60,946 nt of DNA from positions 1 through 60,946 of the forward strand of contig NZ_JRGM01000029.1 in the NCBI RefSeq assembly GCF_000764665.1. The letters run 5' to 3'. A program made the position numbers and the translations under genes. Shown here in pieces: positions 10,083-19,700 of this stretch. The stretch's first letter is position 1. Each line of letters opens with the position of its first letter. The stretch comes from Aeromonas lacus (GTDB taxonomy: Bacteria > Pseudomonadota > Gammaproteobacteria > Enterobacterales > Aeromonadaceae). The notes beneath the pieces were generated by a model, which did not search any database, was not told the DNA's origin, and saw nothing but the letters and a program-made list of their open reading frames with translations.

Positions 10083-10114
10083 TTATTTTATAAACCTTTT
10101 TGTTTATAAAATAA
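10083..10114. repeat. Perfect 13-bp AT-rich inverted repeat
   Basis: TTATTTTATAAAC and its exact reverse complement GTTTATAAAATAA are separated by six bases (CTTTTT). It lies in the 398-nt gap between the diguanylate cyclase start and the mscK terminator, about 220 nt upstream of the cyclase. It may be an operator or a cruciform-prone site; no family assigned. Confidence 0.75.
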
Positions 10115-10212
10115 CAGTATTCTGTCGCCAGAGAGGGCAACACCTGCCGGGTGGCCATCTCCCCAAGGCTTGCCGAGCTTCCTCCGATCCGCTGACCGAT
10201 CATGTGAACGCA

Positions 10213-10242
10213 ATAAAAAAGCCGCTCACATCGGTGAGCGGC
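10213..10242 (-). terminator. Rho-independent terminator of mscK
   Basis: On the minus strand, a GCCGCTCAC/GTGAGCGGC stem with a 4-nt loop is followed by TTTTTTATT. It lies 20 nt beyond the mscK stop. Confidence 0.9.
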
Positions 10243-10261
10243 TTTGTTGGTTCCTCTTCCC

Positions 10262-13200
10262 TTAAGCGGGCTGCTTGCCCTCTTCTGCGGGAGGTGGCGG
10301 CAGGGCGCCGGAGTTGGATTCGACCTTCTGCTCCTCCCCCTGCATGTTCTTGATGTAGACATCCATCTGGTTGAAGGCGATCTCGATGCCATTCTCGCGG
10401 AACAGCTGGTCGATCTTGCGGTTCAACTCGTCCACCGCCGGGTTGCGATCTCCCAGTTCGCTCACGAAGAAGCGCAGCTCATGATCCAGGGTGCTGGCAC
10501 CGAAGGTGAGGAAGTAGACGATGGGCGCCGGGTCTTTCAACACGCGGCTGTTCTCGTCCGCCGCCTGTTTGAGCAGGGTGCGGGTCAGCTCCAGATCGGA
10601 ACCGTATGCCACGCCTACCCGCACGATCACCCGGGTCACGGTGTCACTCAGCGACCAGTTGATCAGCCGTTCGGTCATCAGCTGCTGGTTGGGGATGATC
10701 ACCTCTTTGCGGTCGAAGTCGGTCAGGGTGGTGGCGCGAATGCGGATCCGCGAAACGGTACCCGAGAAGGAGCCGATGGTGACGGTGTCACCGATCCGCA
10801 CCGGACGCTCGAACAGGATGATGATGCCGGAGACGAAGTTGGAGAGGATCTCCTTCATGCCAAAACCGATACCGACTGACAGACCACCCGCTACCCACTG
10901 CAGCTTGTCCCACTGCACGCCCATCATGGAGAGGGCGGTCAGCGAGCCGAAGCCGATCAGTACGTAGTTGAGCATGGTGGTGATGGCGTAGGCCGTCCCC
11001 TGAGCCAGGTTCAGCTTGGAGAGCACCAGCACCTCCAGCAAACCCGGCAGGTTGCGTGCCAGCGACCAGGCGCCGCCGAGCAGCAGGAGGCCGATCAGTA
11101 CGTCACTCAGGCTGATGGGGAAGAGCACGGCATTGGCGCCGGTGCCTTCACTGCGGTGCCACAGCACCATGCTGTCGAGGTAGGAGAAGACCGCGACCAG
11201 ATCGGACCAGAGCCAGTAGAAGGCGACGCCGAAGATCAGCATCAGCACGGTGCGAGTCAGACGCAGGGACTGCTGGCTGACATCCTCCAGATCCATCGGC
11301 TGCTCTTCGATGGACTCGCCACCTTCCGCATCTTCCGAGGACTTGTGCTCACGTTTGGCCACGGCGCGGCGGTAGGCCAGACGACGGGCCGCCAGCTCCA
11401 GCCCGCGCAGGGCGGTGCGGTAGACCAGGCTCCAGATGATCAGCAGATAGAAGGATTCGATCAGGCGACCGGTCAGCTTCAGCGCGGTGTAGTAGTAGCC
11501 GAGCATCGCCAGCACGATCAGCGCCACCGGGGCCAGTGCCAACGCAATGGCGGTCATGGTCTGGGTCATGCTCGCCTCGCCCTTGATGCGGGCGCGGGAG
11601 ATGGGGAACACCAGATAGGCGGCCAGTGCCAACAGGATCAGGGTGAGAGCCTGACCGATCACGTCGTTGCCCAAGGTGGAGGGTTCTACCACCGCCTTGG
11701 TTGACAGCATGATAAGGGGCAACAGCGGCAGCCAGAGGTAGCGCATGCTGTTGCGCTTGGCCTGCAGCTCGGCGCGCGGGATGCGGAAGTGGGATTCACC
11801 GAGGCCGCCCGGGCGCATCACCGCCATGTAGATGCTGAATACCAGATAACCGAGGGCCAGGTTAAGGGTGATCTGGAAGATGAGCTTGGGGCTCAGCAGA
11901 CCACAGTAGGTGAGCAGCAAGCCGCCCGCCAGAATGAACAGGCTGCCCGGCAGGCGTTGCAACAGGGTAAAGAAGAGTGCACGCGGGGTGTGCCACTGGC
12001 TGTCCTGACGGAAGCGGCCCAGATCCTTGGCAATCTTTTTCTGGCGTTCGGCCAGCGCTGGACGCTTCCACATCAGCAGGCCGCCGATCAGCAGCAGCGG
12101 GAAGGCGAGCAGGGAGACGCCGAGCAGTTCCTGGCGCCACTGGCTCCAGTCCGGTTTCAGTACCCAGTCGGAGGCCTGTTTGTAGGCTTGGGCCGGCCAG
12201 CTGATGGCCCACTTGAAGTCGATCGGTTTGTTGCTGCTTACCCAGAAGATGTGCTGCTGCAGGGTAAATTCGATAGAGGCATAGACCCGCGCCAGCTGCT
12301 GCTGGGTCAGCTGCAGACTGATGGCGTTGGTGAGCTGGCTGTCGAGCTGGCGGTTGAGCTGATCGAGCAGATTGATGCGGGTATCGATCAGTTTGCTGAG
12401 ACTCTCCTTGTCCTCCTCGCTGACCGGCTCTTTGCTGCCCTCGATCAGGTTGTCCAGATAGAGGTTCTTCTGGAACAGCTGGTCACGCTGCTGACTCAGC
12501 TCGAACTGGGCCAGATGCAGATCGGCGATCTGCTCTTCCAGGTTTTTGACGGCGATGGTGGGCGCCGCTTCCAGCTGTTGATAGAGCTGATAGAGGATGC
12601 GTGACAGCAGCAGATTGCCCTTGAGCATCTGCACCTGTTCGTTGAGGTTGCGTTCGGTCTGGGTGCCGCGCTCCAGCCAGCTCTTGGCCTGCAGGTTTTT
12701 CTGCACCAGCGAGTTGAGGTTGGTGGTAGCGCTGATGAGTTGCTGGCTGAGCTGATGGTTGAGGACCTGCTCTTTTTGTACCAGCGGGCTGTCTTCGGTC
12801 GCTACCAGCTCGCCGGTCTGTTCGGCGGTCTTCTCAGTGTCGCCGAGGCGCTTGGCACTGCTCTGCTCCTGCAGCAGTTGCAGCTTCTGCTCTTCACTGG
12901 TGAGGCGGGCGTTCTGGTAGTCGCGCTGTTTGACCGCCAGATCCTGCATGCTGGTACGGTTGTCCATATCCTTTTGCAGCTGGGAAATTTGCAGATCGAG
13001 CAGTGCCAGTTCTGTATTGAGCTTCATCTTCTCGGCGCTGCTGACGTTCTCGCCGGCAGTGAGACGGCTGCGGATCTCCTGACTGCGCTGATAGGCGCGG
13101 CTCATGCTGCTCTGGGCGCGCTCCGGCAGGGTTTGCAGGTTGGTGAGCTGGCTGCCGATGGCGCCGAGCGCCTCCTGGGCGGCCTGCATGTTGGCCAGCA

Positions 13201-13597
13201 CATCGGGCTGGCGGTTGTCGAGCTCGGCCAGACTCATGCTGGCGTATTCACTCTTGATCTGCTCCGGGCTCTTGCCCTGGGTCAAGTCGTTGAGCTTGGC
13301 GCTGATGTCGCGCAGCTCACCCGGCAGATTGCGAATGCGCTGGGCCTGCGCCTTGGCTTTCGCCTCCTCCTTGTCGATGCTGTCGAGCAGGGCGAGGGTA
13401 TCGGTCAGAAACTTCTGATCGTTTTGTTGACTGACGGTCAGGGTCTCGGATTTGCCCAGATTGTCCAGCGCCCGCTGGACTGTGGCGCGGGAGGGAACAT
13501 CCTGCGCCATGGCTTGCGGGGCAACGCAGAGGCTGACGAGTAGGCAGAGCAGCGGCAACAGGATGGCCGATGCTCTCTTGAAGGGTGTTGATTGCAT
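10262..13597 (-). CDS. mscK: Mechanosensitive channel MscK (KefA)
   Basis: A 1111-residue protein, close to the 1120 of E. coli MscK. A signal peptide (residues 1-31, ending APQAMA) precedes a long periplasmic, Gln-rich coiled-coil region to about 480. Multiple membrane helices follow, and a C-terminal MscS domain contains GFGMKEILSNFVSGIIILFE and GDTVTIGSFSGTVSRIRIRA. The end (GASTLDHELRFFV, IAFNQMDVYIKN) resembles MscK more than its paralogue MscM. It releases solutes on hypo-osmotic shock at the inner membrane, and the E. coli protein is K+ sensitive. It is transcribed alone with its own terminator. Confidence 0.93.
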   Translation of the reverse strand: MQSTPFKRASAILLPLLCLLVSLCVAPQAMAQDVPSRATVQRALDNLGKSETLTVSQQNDQKFLTDTLALLDSIDKEEAKAKAQAQRIRNLPGELRDISAKLNDLTQGKSPEQIKSEYASMSLAELDNRQPDVLANMQAAQEALGAIGSQLTNLQTLPERAQSSMSRAYQRSQEIRSRLTAGENVSSAEKMKLNTELALLDLQISQLQKDMDNRTSMQDLAVKQRDYQNARLTSEEQKLQLLQEQSSAKRLGDTEKTAEQTGELVATEDSPLVQKEQVLNHQLSQQLISATTNLNSLVQKNLQAKSWLERGTQTERNLNEQVQMLKGNLLLSRILYQLYQQLEAAPTIAVKNLEEQIADLHLAQFELSQQRDQLFQKNLYLDNLIEGSKEPVSEEDKESLSKLIDTRINLLDQLNRQLDSQLTNAISLQLTQQQLARVYASIEFTLQQHIFWVSSNKPIDFKWAISWPAQAYKQASDWVLKPDWSQWRQELLGVSLLAFPLLLIGGLLMWKRPALAERQKKIAKDLGRFRQDSQWHTPRALFFTLLQRLPGSLFILAGGLLLTYCGLLSPKLIFQITLNLALGYLVFSIYMAVMRPGGLGESHFRIPRAELQAKRNSMRYLWLPLLPLIMLSTKAVVEPSTLGNDVIGQALTLILLALAAYLVFPISRARIKGEASMTQTMTAIALALAPVALIVLAMLGYYYTALKLTGRLIESFYLLIIWSLVYRTALRGLELAARRLAYRRAVAKREHKSSEDAEGGESIEEQPMDLEDVSQQSLRLTRTVLMLIFGVAFYWLWSDLVAVFSYLDSMVLWHRSEGTGANAVLFPISLSDVLIGLLLLGGAWSLARNLPGLLEVLVLSKLNLAQGTAYAITTMLNYVLIGFGSLTALSMMGVQWDKLQWVAGGLSVGIGFGMKEILSNFVSGIIILFERPVRIGDTVTIGSFSGTVSRIRIRATTLTDFDRKEVIIPNQQLMTERLINWSLSDTVTRVIVRVGVAYGSDLELTRTLLKQAADENSRVLKDPAPIVYFLTFGASTLDHELRFFVSELGDRNPAVDELNRKIDQLFRENGIEIAFNQMDVYIKNMQGEEQKVESNSGALPPPPAEEGKQPA

Positions 13598-13699
13598 ATA
13601 ACTTCCGGGTTATTGCGCGGTAATTGGGAAATTTCCCACCTGGATTAAATCCGCGGGGATTCTAACACCGGCACCCTTTGCGAAGCAGGGGGGAGGGAT

Positions 13700-13728
13700 A
13701 AAAAAAACGGCGCCCGCAGGCGCCGTTT
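13700..13728 (-). terminator. Rho-independent terminator of pykF
   Basis: On the minus strand, an ACGGCGCC/GGCGCCGT stem with a 4-nt loop is followed by seven T residues, just after the pykF stop. Confidence 0.92.
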
Positions 13729-13747
13729 TCAGCTTGTTCAGTTCCGA

Positions 13748-15160
13748 TTAAAGAACGTGAACAGAAGCGGTGTTGGTGGTGCCGCTCGGTACCAGAGCAC
13801 CGGAGACCATCACAACCACGTCACCTTTCTGGCCCATGCCGATTTCCAGCGCGGCTTCTTTACCGATGCGATAGAAATCGTCGGTAGAGGCGATGCTGTC
13901 AACCACGTGAGCAACCACACCCTTGGTCAGAACCATCTGGGCAGCGGTCTTCTTGTTGGTGGTGATAGCCAGGATCCAGGCTTTCGGGAAGTACTTGCGG
14001 ATGGCCTTGGCAGACTTGCCGCCTTCGGTGGCAACCACGATCAGCGGGGCGTCCAGCTTCTCGGAGGTCTCTACCGCACCTTTACATACGGCTTCGGTGA
14101 TGCGCAGCTTGTTGCTGTCGTTGGCAGCAGACAGGTTGGACGGCATCACGGCATCGGTACGCTCGCAGATGGTCGCCATGATGGTCACGGCTTCCAGCGG
14201 GTACTTACCCTTGGCGGATTCACCGGACAGCATGACTGCATCGGTACCGTCCAGGATGGCGTTGGCCACGTCGCCGGCTTCGGCGCGGGTCGGACGCGGG
14301 TTCTTGATCATGGAGTCCAGCATCTGGGTGGCAGTGATAACCACTTTGCGGGCCTTGTTGCACTTGGCGATGATCATCTTCTGGGCGAAGATTACCTCTT
14401 CAACCGGGATCTCTACACCCATGTCGCCACGAGCAACCATGATGCCGTCGGAAACAGCCAGGATCTCGTCGAAGTTGTCCAGACCTTCCTGGTTCTCGAT
14501 CTTGGAGATGATCTGGATGTTCTCGCCACCGTGGGCTTTCAGGTGCTCACGGATTTCCAGTACGTCTTCTTTCTTGCGGATGAAGGAAGCAGCAACGAAA
14601 TCAACGCTCTGCTCGCAACCGAAGATCAGGTCACGCTTGTCTTTCTCGGCCAGGGCCGGCAGCTTGATGGAGACGCCCGGCAGGTTGACGCCCTTGTTCT
14701 CGCCCAGATCGCCGTTGTTCAGTACTTTACAGACAACTTCGCGCTCGGTGATCTCGATGACGTCCAGACCGATCAGACCGTCGTCAACCAGGATGCGGTT
14801 GCCGACGCGCAGGTCGTTGGCGAAACCAGCATAGGTCACGGCCACTTTGTCTTTGTTGCCAACCACGGTCTGGTCGGTGGTAAAGGTGAAGGTCTGGCCA
14901 GCAACCAGTGCTACGTCATTGCCACCTTCCAGCTTCATGGTACGGATTTCCGGACCCTTGGTATCCAGCAGGATAGCTGCGCGCTTGCCGGTTTCGGCCA
15001 TCACTTCGCGCAGGTTGCGGATACGGGTGCCGTGCTCTTCGTAATCACCGTGAGAGAAGTTCAGGCGCATGACGTTCATGCCGGCGTCCAGCATTTTTGC
15101 CAGCATTTCTTTGGATTCGGTCTTGGGACCGATGGTGCAGACGATTTTGGTCTTTTTCAT
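13748..15160 (-). CDS. pykF: Pyruvate kinase I (fructose-1,6-bisphosphate-activated type)
   Basis: A 470-residue pyruvate kinase, the same length as E. coli PykF and nearly identical to it along its length. It begins [14 protein letters not shown], carries the [10 protein letters not shown] and [10 protein letters not shown] catalytic segments, and ends [12 protein letters not shown]. It makes pyruvate and ATP from PEP and ADP. The frame is open 36 nt further, but the ATG at 15160 matches the family. Placement near the pts genes links two consumers of PEP. A cluster of AACGTTTT repeats lies 71-120 nt upstream and may bind Cra (FruR). Confidence 0.97.
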   Translation of the reverse strand: MKKTKIVCTIGPKTESKEMLAKMLDAGMNVMRLNFSHGDYEEHGTRIRNLREVMAETGKRAAILLDTKGPEIRTMKLEGGNDVALVAGQTFTFTTDQTVVGNKDKVAVTYAGFANDLRVGNRILVDDGLIGLDVIEITEREVVCKVLNNGDLGENKGVNLPGVSIKLPALAEKDKRDLIFGCEQSVDFVAASFIRKKEDVLEIREHLKAHGGENIQIISKIENQEGLDNFDEILAVSDGIMVARGDMGVEIPVEEVIFAQKMIIAKCNKARKVVITATQMLDSMIKNPRPTRAEAGDVANAILDGTDAVMLSGESAKGKYPLEAVTIMATICERTDAVMPSNLSAANDSNKLRITEAVCKGAVETSEKLDAPLIVVATEGGKSAKAIRKYFPKAWILAITTNKKTAAQMVLTKGVVAHVVDSIASTDDFYRIGKEAALEIGMGQKGDVVVMVSGALVPSGTTNTASVHVL

Positions 15161-15230
15161 GTCAGTCTTCATGGTTAAGGAGTTTCCGCCGAGCAATATA
15201 CACCAGTTTTTGGATTCTTTTTATGATCCA

Positions 15231-15280
15231 GAAACAACGTTTTGACCAGATAACGTTTTCTTTTCAGGGATAACGTTTTC
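15231..15280 (-). promoter_or_regulatory. Repeated AACGTTTT boxes upstream of pykF (possible Cra operators)
   Basis: AACGTTTT occurs at 15236, 15252 and 15272. The last two extend to an identical 12-mer GATAACGTTTTC, at 15249-15260 and 15269-15280, 20 bp apart (two helical turns). The reverse complement GAAAACGTTATC resembles the Cra/FruR core (TGAAACGTTTCA-like), and pykF is a known Cra target in E. coli. The assignment is inference. Confidence 0.45.
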
Positions 15281-15468
15281 CTGTTGGTCACTTTTTAGAG
15301 CATGCATCCACTGGTCTGAGCTGATTGACGACAAATGTTGCCATCTGTGTCTTATTGGCGGAGAGAAGGTTCAGATGTTGTAAAATGACCACCTGCTCAC
15401 TGTCACCGTCTTGTCACCAGCTTGCGCAAAGATGTTAGCCCATTGGCGCGCTTGTGAAGGGGAAACAG

Positions 15469-15714
15469 ATGGAAAACAGCCCATGGGGTGGCCCGGTCCT
15501 GCTTTTGCTGGCGGGGGCACTGTTGCTGGCCCATGCCATGCCTGACGCTATCTGGCCGGGTAATCACCACTGGCGCTCAGCCTTTACCGGCAACCACTCT
15601 GCCGAAGGAGCGGCACCGGTCTCGGCAGAGGTGGCCGCAGAGCGACTGCTGCTGCAGGAGTGGCTGGCGCAGGGGGCGGCGACCCGCGTGGCCCTTTCCG
15701 GCGAGAGTCGTTGA
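15469..15714 (+). CDS. Small single-pass membrane protein, unknown
   Basis: An 81-residue protein with one hydrophobic segment near the N-terminus (PVLLLLAGALLLAHAM, about residues 8-23), then a polar, probably periplasmic tail with a short helical region. I chose ATG at 15469 because GAAGGGG lies 6 nt upstream; the frame opens earlier with a GTG. It is divergent from pykF across a 308-nt region holding the AACGTTTT boxes. I do not recognise a family. The good ribosome-binding site and clean transmembrane segment support it being real. Confidence 0.6.
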   Translation: MENSPWGGPVLLLLAGALLLAHAMPDAIWPGNHHWRSAFTGNHSAEGAAPVSAEVAAERLLLQEWLAQGAATRVALSGESR

Positions 15715-15931
15715 GGGGTCATCAGGTTGTGGGGGAACCGCAAAGTGGGCTAACCAGACAGGCTGCCCTCTTTTGACAATGGTGGGGCTGGCCATCTTAT
15801 TATCAATAATAGGTTGATAGTGCTTATCCATTTAGCCTGATTGTTAACCTGTTGAGGTGGGCTGATAATGAATTCAGCGGCGTTGCCTTGCGGCAAAAAT
15901 CGCCATCCAAACCCTTGCTGGAGTCACTGTT

Positions 15932-16696
15932 ATGTCCCTCGCCCCCGTCTGGTTTATCTCTCACGGCGCACCGGATCTGGTGTTGCGTGATCAACCTGCC
16001 ACCCGATTTCTGAGCACCCTGCGGCTGGGGGATCTCAAGGGATTGGTGGTCATCTCCGCTCACTGGTTCAGCCGCGAGTTGCAGATCAACGTCGAGCCCA
16101 ATCCGGCGCTGATGTACGATTTTTACGGCTTTCCCGAGCCGCTCTACCGGATGCGCTGGCCAGCCAGCAGCCCCGAATGGTTACAGCAGGCGGTGGGTGA
16201 TCAGCTGACGCTGGCGGGTCTGAGCGCGACCCCGGTGCGGCGTGAGCTGGACCACGGGGTCTGGTCGCCGCTTTCCCTGATCGACCCGGACAGCGAGATC
16301 CCGCTGGTGCAGATCTCCATCCCCGCCAGCTTCACCCCGACCCAGCTCTGGCAACTGGGAGAGGCGCTTGCCGAATTGCGCAGTCAGGGGATTGGTATCC
16401 TTGCCTCCGGCGCCATTACCCACAACCTGCGGGCGTTGGGGCCCGAGGGGTCGCCGGTGCCGCGCTGGGCCAGCCAGTTTGTCGACTGGCTGGAAGGGGC
16501 GATGGCGGCAGAGGAGCGGGAGGCGTTGCTCGACTACCGTCGGCTGGCCCCTGGGGCGGTGGAGTCTCACCCCCATGACGATCACCTGCGCCCGCTCTTT
16601 GTGGCGCTGGGGGCCGCGCAGGGCAAGGCACCGATCCTGCTGCACGAGAGCTGGGATGGCGGCAGCCTCTACATGGGGGCTTATCGCTTCGATTAA
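15932..16696 (+). CDS. DODA-type extradiol ring-opening dioxygenase (YgiD/LigB family)
   Basis: A 254-residue protein of the LigB superfamily. Likely metal-binding histidines lie in FISHGAPDLV near the N-terminus, in VVISAHWF (about residue 49) and in ELDHGVWSPL (about residue 107). A late HPHDDHLRPL segment completes the site. E. coli YgiD is a zinc/iron DOPA 4,5-dioxygenase; the natural substrate here is unknown. It is monocistronic, convergent with sbcC, and the two share a symmetrical terminator. Confidence 0.88.
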   Translation: MSLAPVWFISHGAPDLVLRDQPATRFLSTLRLGDLKGLVVISAHWFSRELQINVEPNPALMYDFYGFPEPLYRMRWPASSPEWLQQAVGDQLTLAGLSATPVRRELDHGVWSPLSLIDPDSEIPLVQISIPASFTPTQLWQLGEALAELRSQGIGILASGAITHNLRALGPEGSPVPRWASQFVDWLEGAMAAEEREALLDYRRLAPGAVESHPHDDHLRPLFVALGAAQGKAPILLHESWDGGSLYMGAYRFD

Positions 16697-16709
16697 CGAG
16701 CGCCGTGCA

Positions 16710-16742
16710 AGCAAGAGCCCGCCAATTGGCGGGCTCTTGTCG
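16710..16742. terminator. Bidirectional terminator between the dioxygenase gene and sbcC
   Basis: A perfect 12-bp stem CAAGAGCCCGCC/GGCGGGCTCTTG with an AATT loop sits in the 61-nt convergent gap. The T-tracts are weak on both sides. Confidence 0.7.
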
Positions 16743-16757
16743 TTCGGGGGGCTGCGG

Positions 16758-19700
16758 TCAGGGGACGATCACCCGGCTTTCGCCGCCACCAAGGGCTTCC
16801 ACCCTGACTTGCACACCAATCCGCTCCACCAGGGTCTGGACGTGGGAGATAACCCCGATCTGGCGGCCGGCGGCCTGCAGGGAGTCGAGGCTGGCGAGCG
16901 CCAGATCCAGACTGTCCGGATCCAGGGTGCCGAACCCCTCGTCGATAAAGAGCGACTCGACCTGGGTCTGCCCTGACGAGAGGCTGGAGAGGGCCAGCGC
17001 CAGTGCCAGCGACACCAGAAAACTCTCGCCACCGGAGAGGGAGTCCACCGAGCGCACCTCGTCCCCCATGTCGAGATCCACCACCTGCAGCGCCAGATCA
17101 GTGCCTGGCACCCGCTCCAGCCGGTAGCGCGGCGAGAGCTCGGCGAGCTGGGCGTTGGCTTCCAGCAACAGGCGCTCGAGGGTGAGGCTCTGGGCAAAGG
17201 TGCGGAACTTGGCGCCGTTGGCTTGCCCGATCAGATCGCACAGCTTTTGCCAGTGATCGGCGACTGCCTGCTGGCTGGCCAGCTCCTGCTGCAGGCTGCC
17301 CGCCTTGAGGGCGGCCGCTTCGGCTTGCGCCAGCGTGCTCTTGCACTCGAACAGTTGCTCGTCGAGCTCGCGGCAGTGGGCTTCCAGTGCCGTGAGCCGC
17401 AGTACCAGCTCCTCCTGCGGCAGGGCAGCCAGCTCGGGGTGATGCTCGCGATAGCGTTCCCGCTTGCTCTCCTCCAGCGCCAGCGCCCGCTGCCGCTCGG
17501 CAAGGCGGGTGCGCGCCTCGCCAACCGCATCCTCCAGCCCTTGCAGGGCGGCGCGGCGCGCCTTCAGCTCATCGGGGCTGATGGCCAACAGCCGGCGCAG
17601 GTCGTATTCGGCGATGCCGAGGGTACTGGCGTGGGCCGCCCAGCGGCCCAGCACCTCCCGCTTACGGCGGCTGCTCACCTGTTTTTCCTGCTCCACATGG
17701 GTGAGGCGGGTCTTGAGCTCGGTCTGCCGCTCGCGCAGGGTGCGGGCGCTCTGTTGCATCGCCTCCAGTTCGCTGGCGACCTGCTGTAGTCGTTGCTGCC
17801 AGCGGTTCTCGACCAGTGCGATATCCTCACCACCCAGACAGGCAGCGCGGCTGGTGAGCAGTCCCTGCCGCTGCTGCTCGTGCTCCTTGTAGTCCCGCTC
17901 CAGCTTGTGCAGCAGTTCGCGTTGGGTCTGCAGGCGCGCCTCCTGCGCGCTCAGGGCCGGGGTGAGACTGGCGATCTCGCTGGCCAGCCGCTCCCACTCG
18001 CTCTGGCCGTGCAGCCAGGCCTCGCAGGCCCGCTGCCACTCACGCCACTGCTGGCTGCCGAGCCACTGGCGCCAGGGTTGGCCAGCCATCTGTTCATCGA
18101 GACGGTTGCCCCCCAGTTCGAGGCGCTGGCGCAGGGTCGCTTCCTGCTCGCCCATTGCCTTCACTTCCCCTTCCAGCGCAATGCGCTGGCGGTCAGCCTC
18201 CTGCCACTGCTGCTCGAACTGCTGGTGCTGGGCGCCCAGCTGGCTCAGCTGCTGACGCACCCCCTGCAACTGCTGCTGGCCAAGCTGGGCCTGACGCAGC
18301 AGCTGCTGGCTCTGGGCCAGCCCCTGCTCCAGCATCTGGCCGTGGCCGAGCAGGGTGCTCATCAGCTCGTTCCACTCAATGGGGCTCTGGCGCAGCGGCA
18401 GCGGGTGGCCCAGCAGGGTATCGCCTCCGAGCTGCAGCCAGCGCTGGGTCAGCTGCTCGGCGCGCGCCTCCAGCTCCGGCAGGTGCTGCTGGCGTACTGC
18501 CAGCTGGCGAGCCAGCTCCTGACGCTCGCTCTCGCACTGAATGTATTGATGGTTGAGCCGCTCCCACTCCAGCTCCAGGCTGCGGGCCCGCTCCGCCAGT
18601 TGACCGAGAATGCCGGCCAACTGTGGCTGGCTCTGGCTGTAGGGGTGCTCCTCGGCGCCACAGAGCGGGCAGGGGGTGCCATCGCTCAGGATATGGCGAT
18701 ACTGCTCGAACGTGGCCACCGCCCGGGACTGCTCCAGCGCGTGGCGCGCCTCGTCCCGCTGCATGGCAAGCCGCTCGCGGGCTGGTGCCAGCTCTTCGCC
18801 AAGGGTGGCGAGTTTGCCGAGCGCCTGCTCCAGTTGGCCAATCTCCTGTTGCAGACGGCCATGCTGCTCGCCGTGGTTGCGGCCATAGTCGGCCAGCTCC
18901 AGCAGTTGGCGCAGTAGGCCCAGCTGTTCGGTCTGCTGCTGCCACTGCTCCTGCGCCTTGGCGAGGCGGCTCTCCCACTGCTGCTCCTGCAACTCGTTTT
19001 GTTGCTGTTGCAGCCGCGCCTGCTCCTGTTGCCAGTAGTCGCGCTCCTGCTGGCCCTGTTCCAGCTGGCGTTGCAACTGCTGCAGGGCGCGCAGCTTGTG
19101 ATCCCGCAGGGTGAGCAGCTGTTGCAGCTTGTCGGCATCCTCGGCCCAATCCTGCATGGCGGTGAGCAGGGGCTGCCACTGGCGGGCCACTGGTGCCAGC
19201 TCCTTGTTCTCTTCCAGCCAGAGGCTCCACTGCTGGTGCTGCTGCTTGAGCTGTTCTACCTGTCGGCTCTGCTCGCGCCACCCCTGCTCGAGGGTGAGCT
19301 GGACTTCCCGCTCCTGAGTTCCCTCCTGCTGGATCTTCTGCAACTGCTGCTGCTTTTCCCGAATGCGGGTGTCGAGCTCCTGTGCCCGCTTGAGTTCAGG
19401 CTGCAGGGCGCCCCATTCGCGCTCGGCGGCAATCTTCTCCGCCAGCAGCTGCTGTTCGGTGAGGGCGCTCTGCTGGGTCTGCTCCTCGAGCTTGGCCAGC
19501 TCAGGCCCCAACTCGGCGATCACCTTCTCCTGCTGCTGTACCTCAAGGGTGAGGCGGGCCAGCTCGTCGTGATCGGCGCGGGCCACCTGCGCCTGCTCGG
19601 CGCGGGCGAACTCCTCTCGCTCGGGAGCGGCGCCGCCATGGGCCTGCATGGCTGCATCCAGCGCGGCTTCAGCCTCGCTGCAACCTTGCTGCTGGGCGGC

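Noticed and set aside
13757..15178. Plus-strand open frame of 473 codons opposite pykF
   Set aside because: The minus strand is unmistakable pyruvate kinase; the plus translation is His/Gly-rich with no family features.
16710..16742. Mobile-element end or attachment site at the perfect 12-bp palindrome
   Set aside because: It lies between convergent stop codons with no direct repeat or transposase nearby; a shared terminator explains it.
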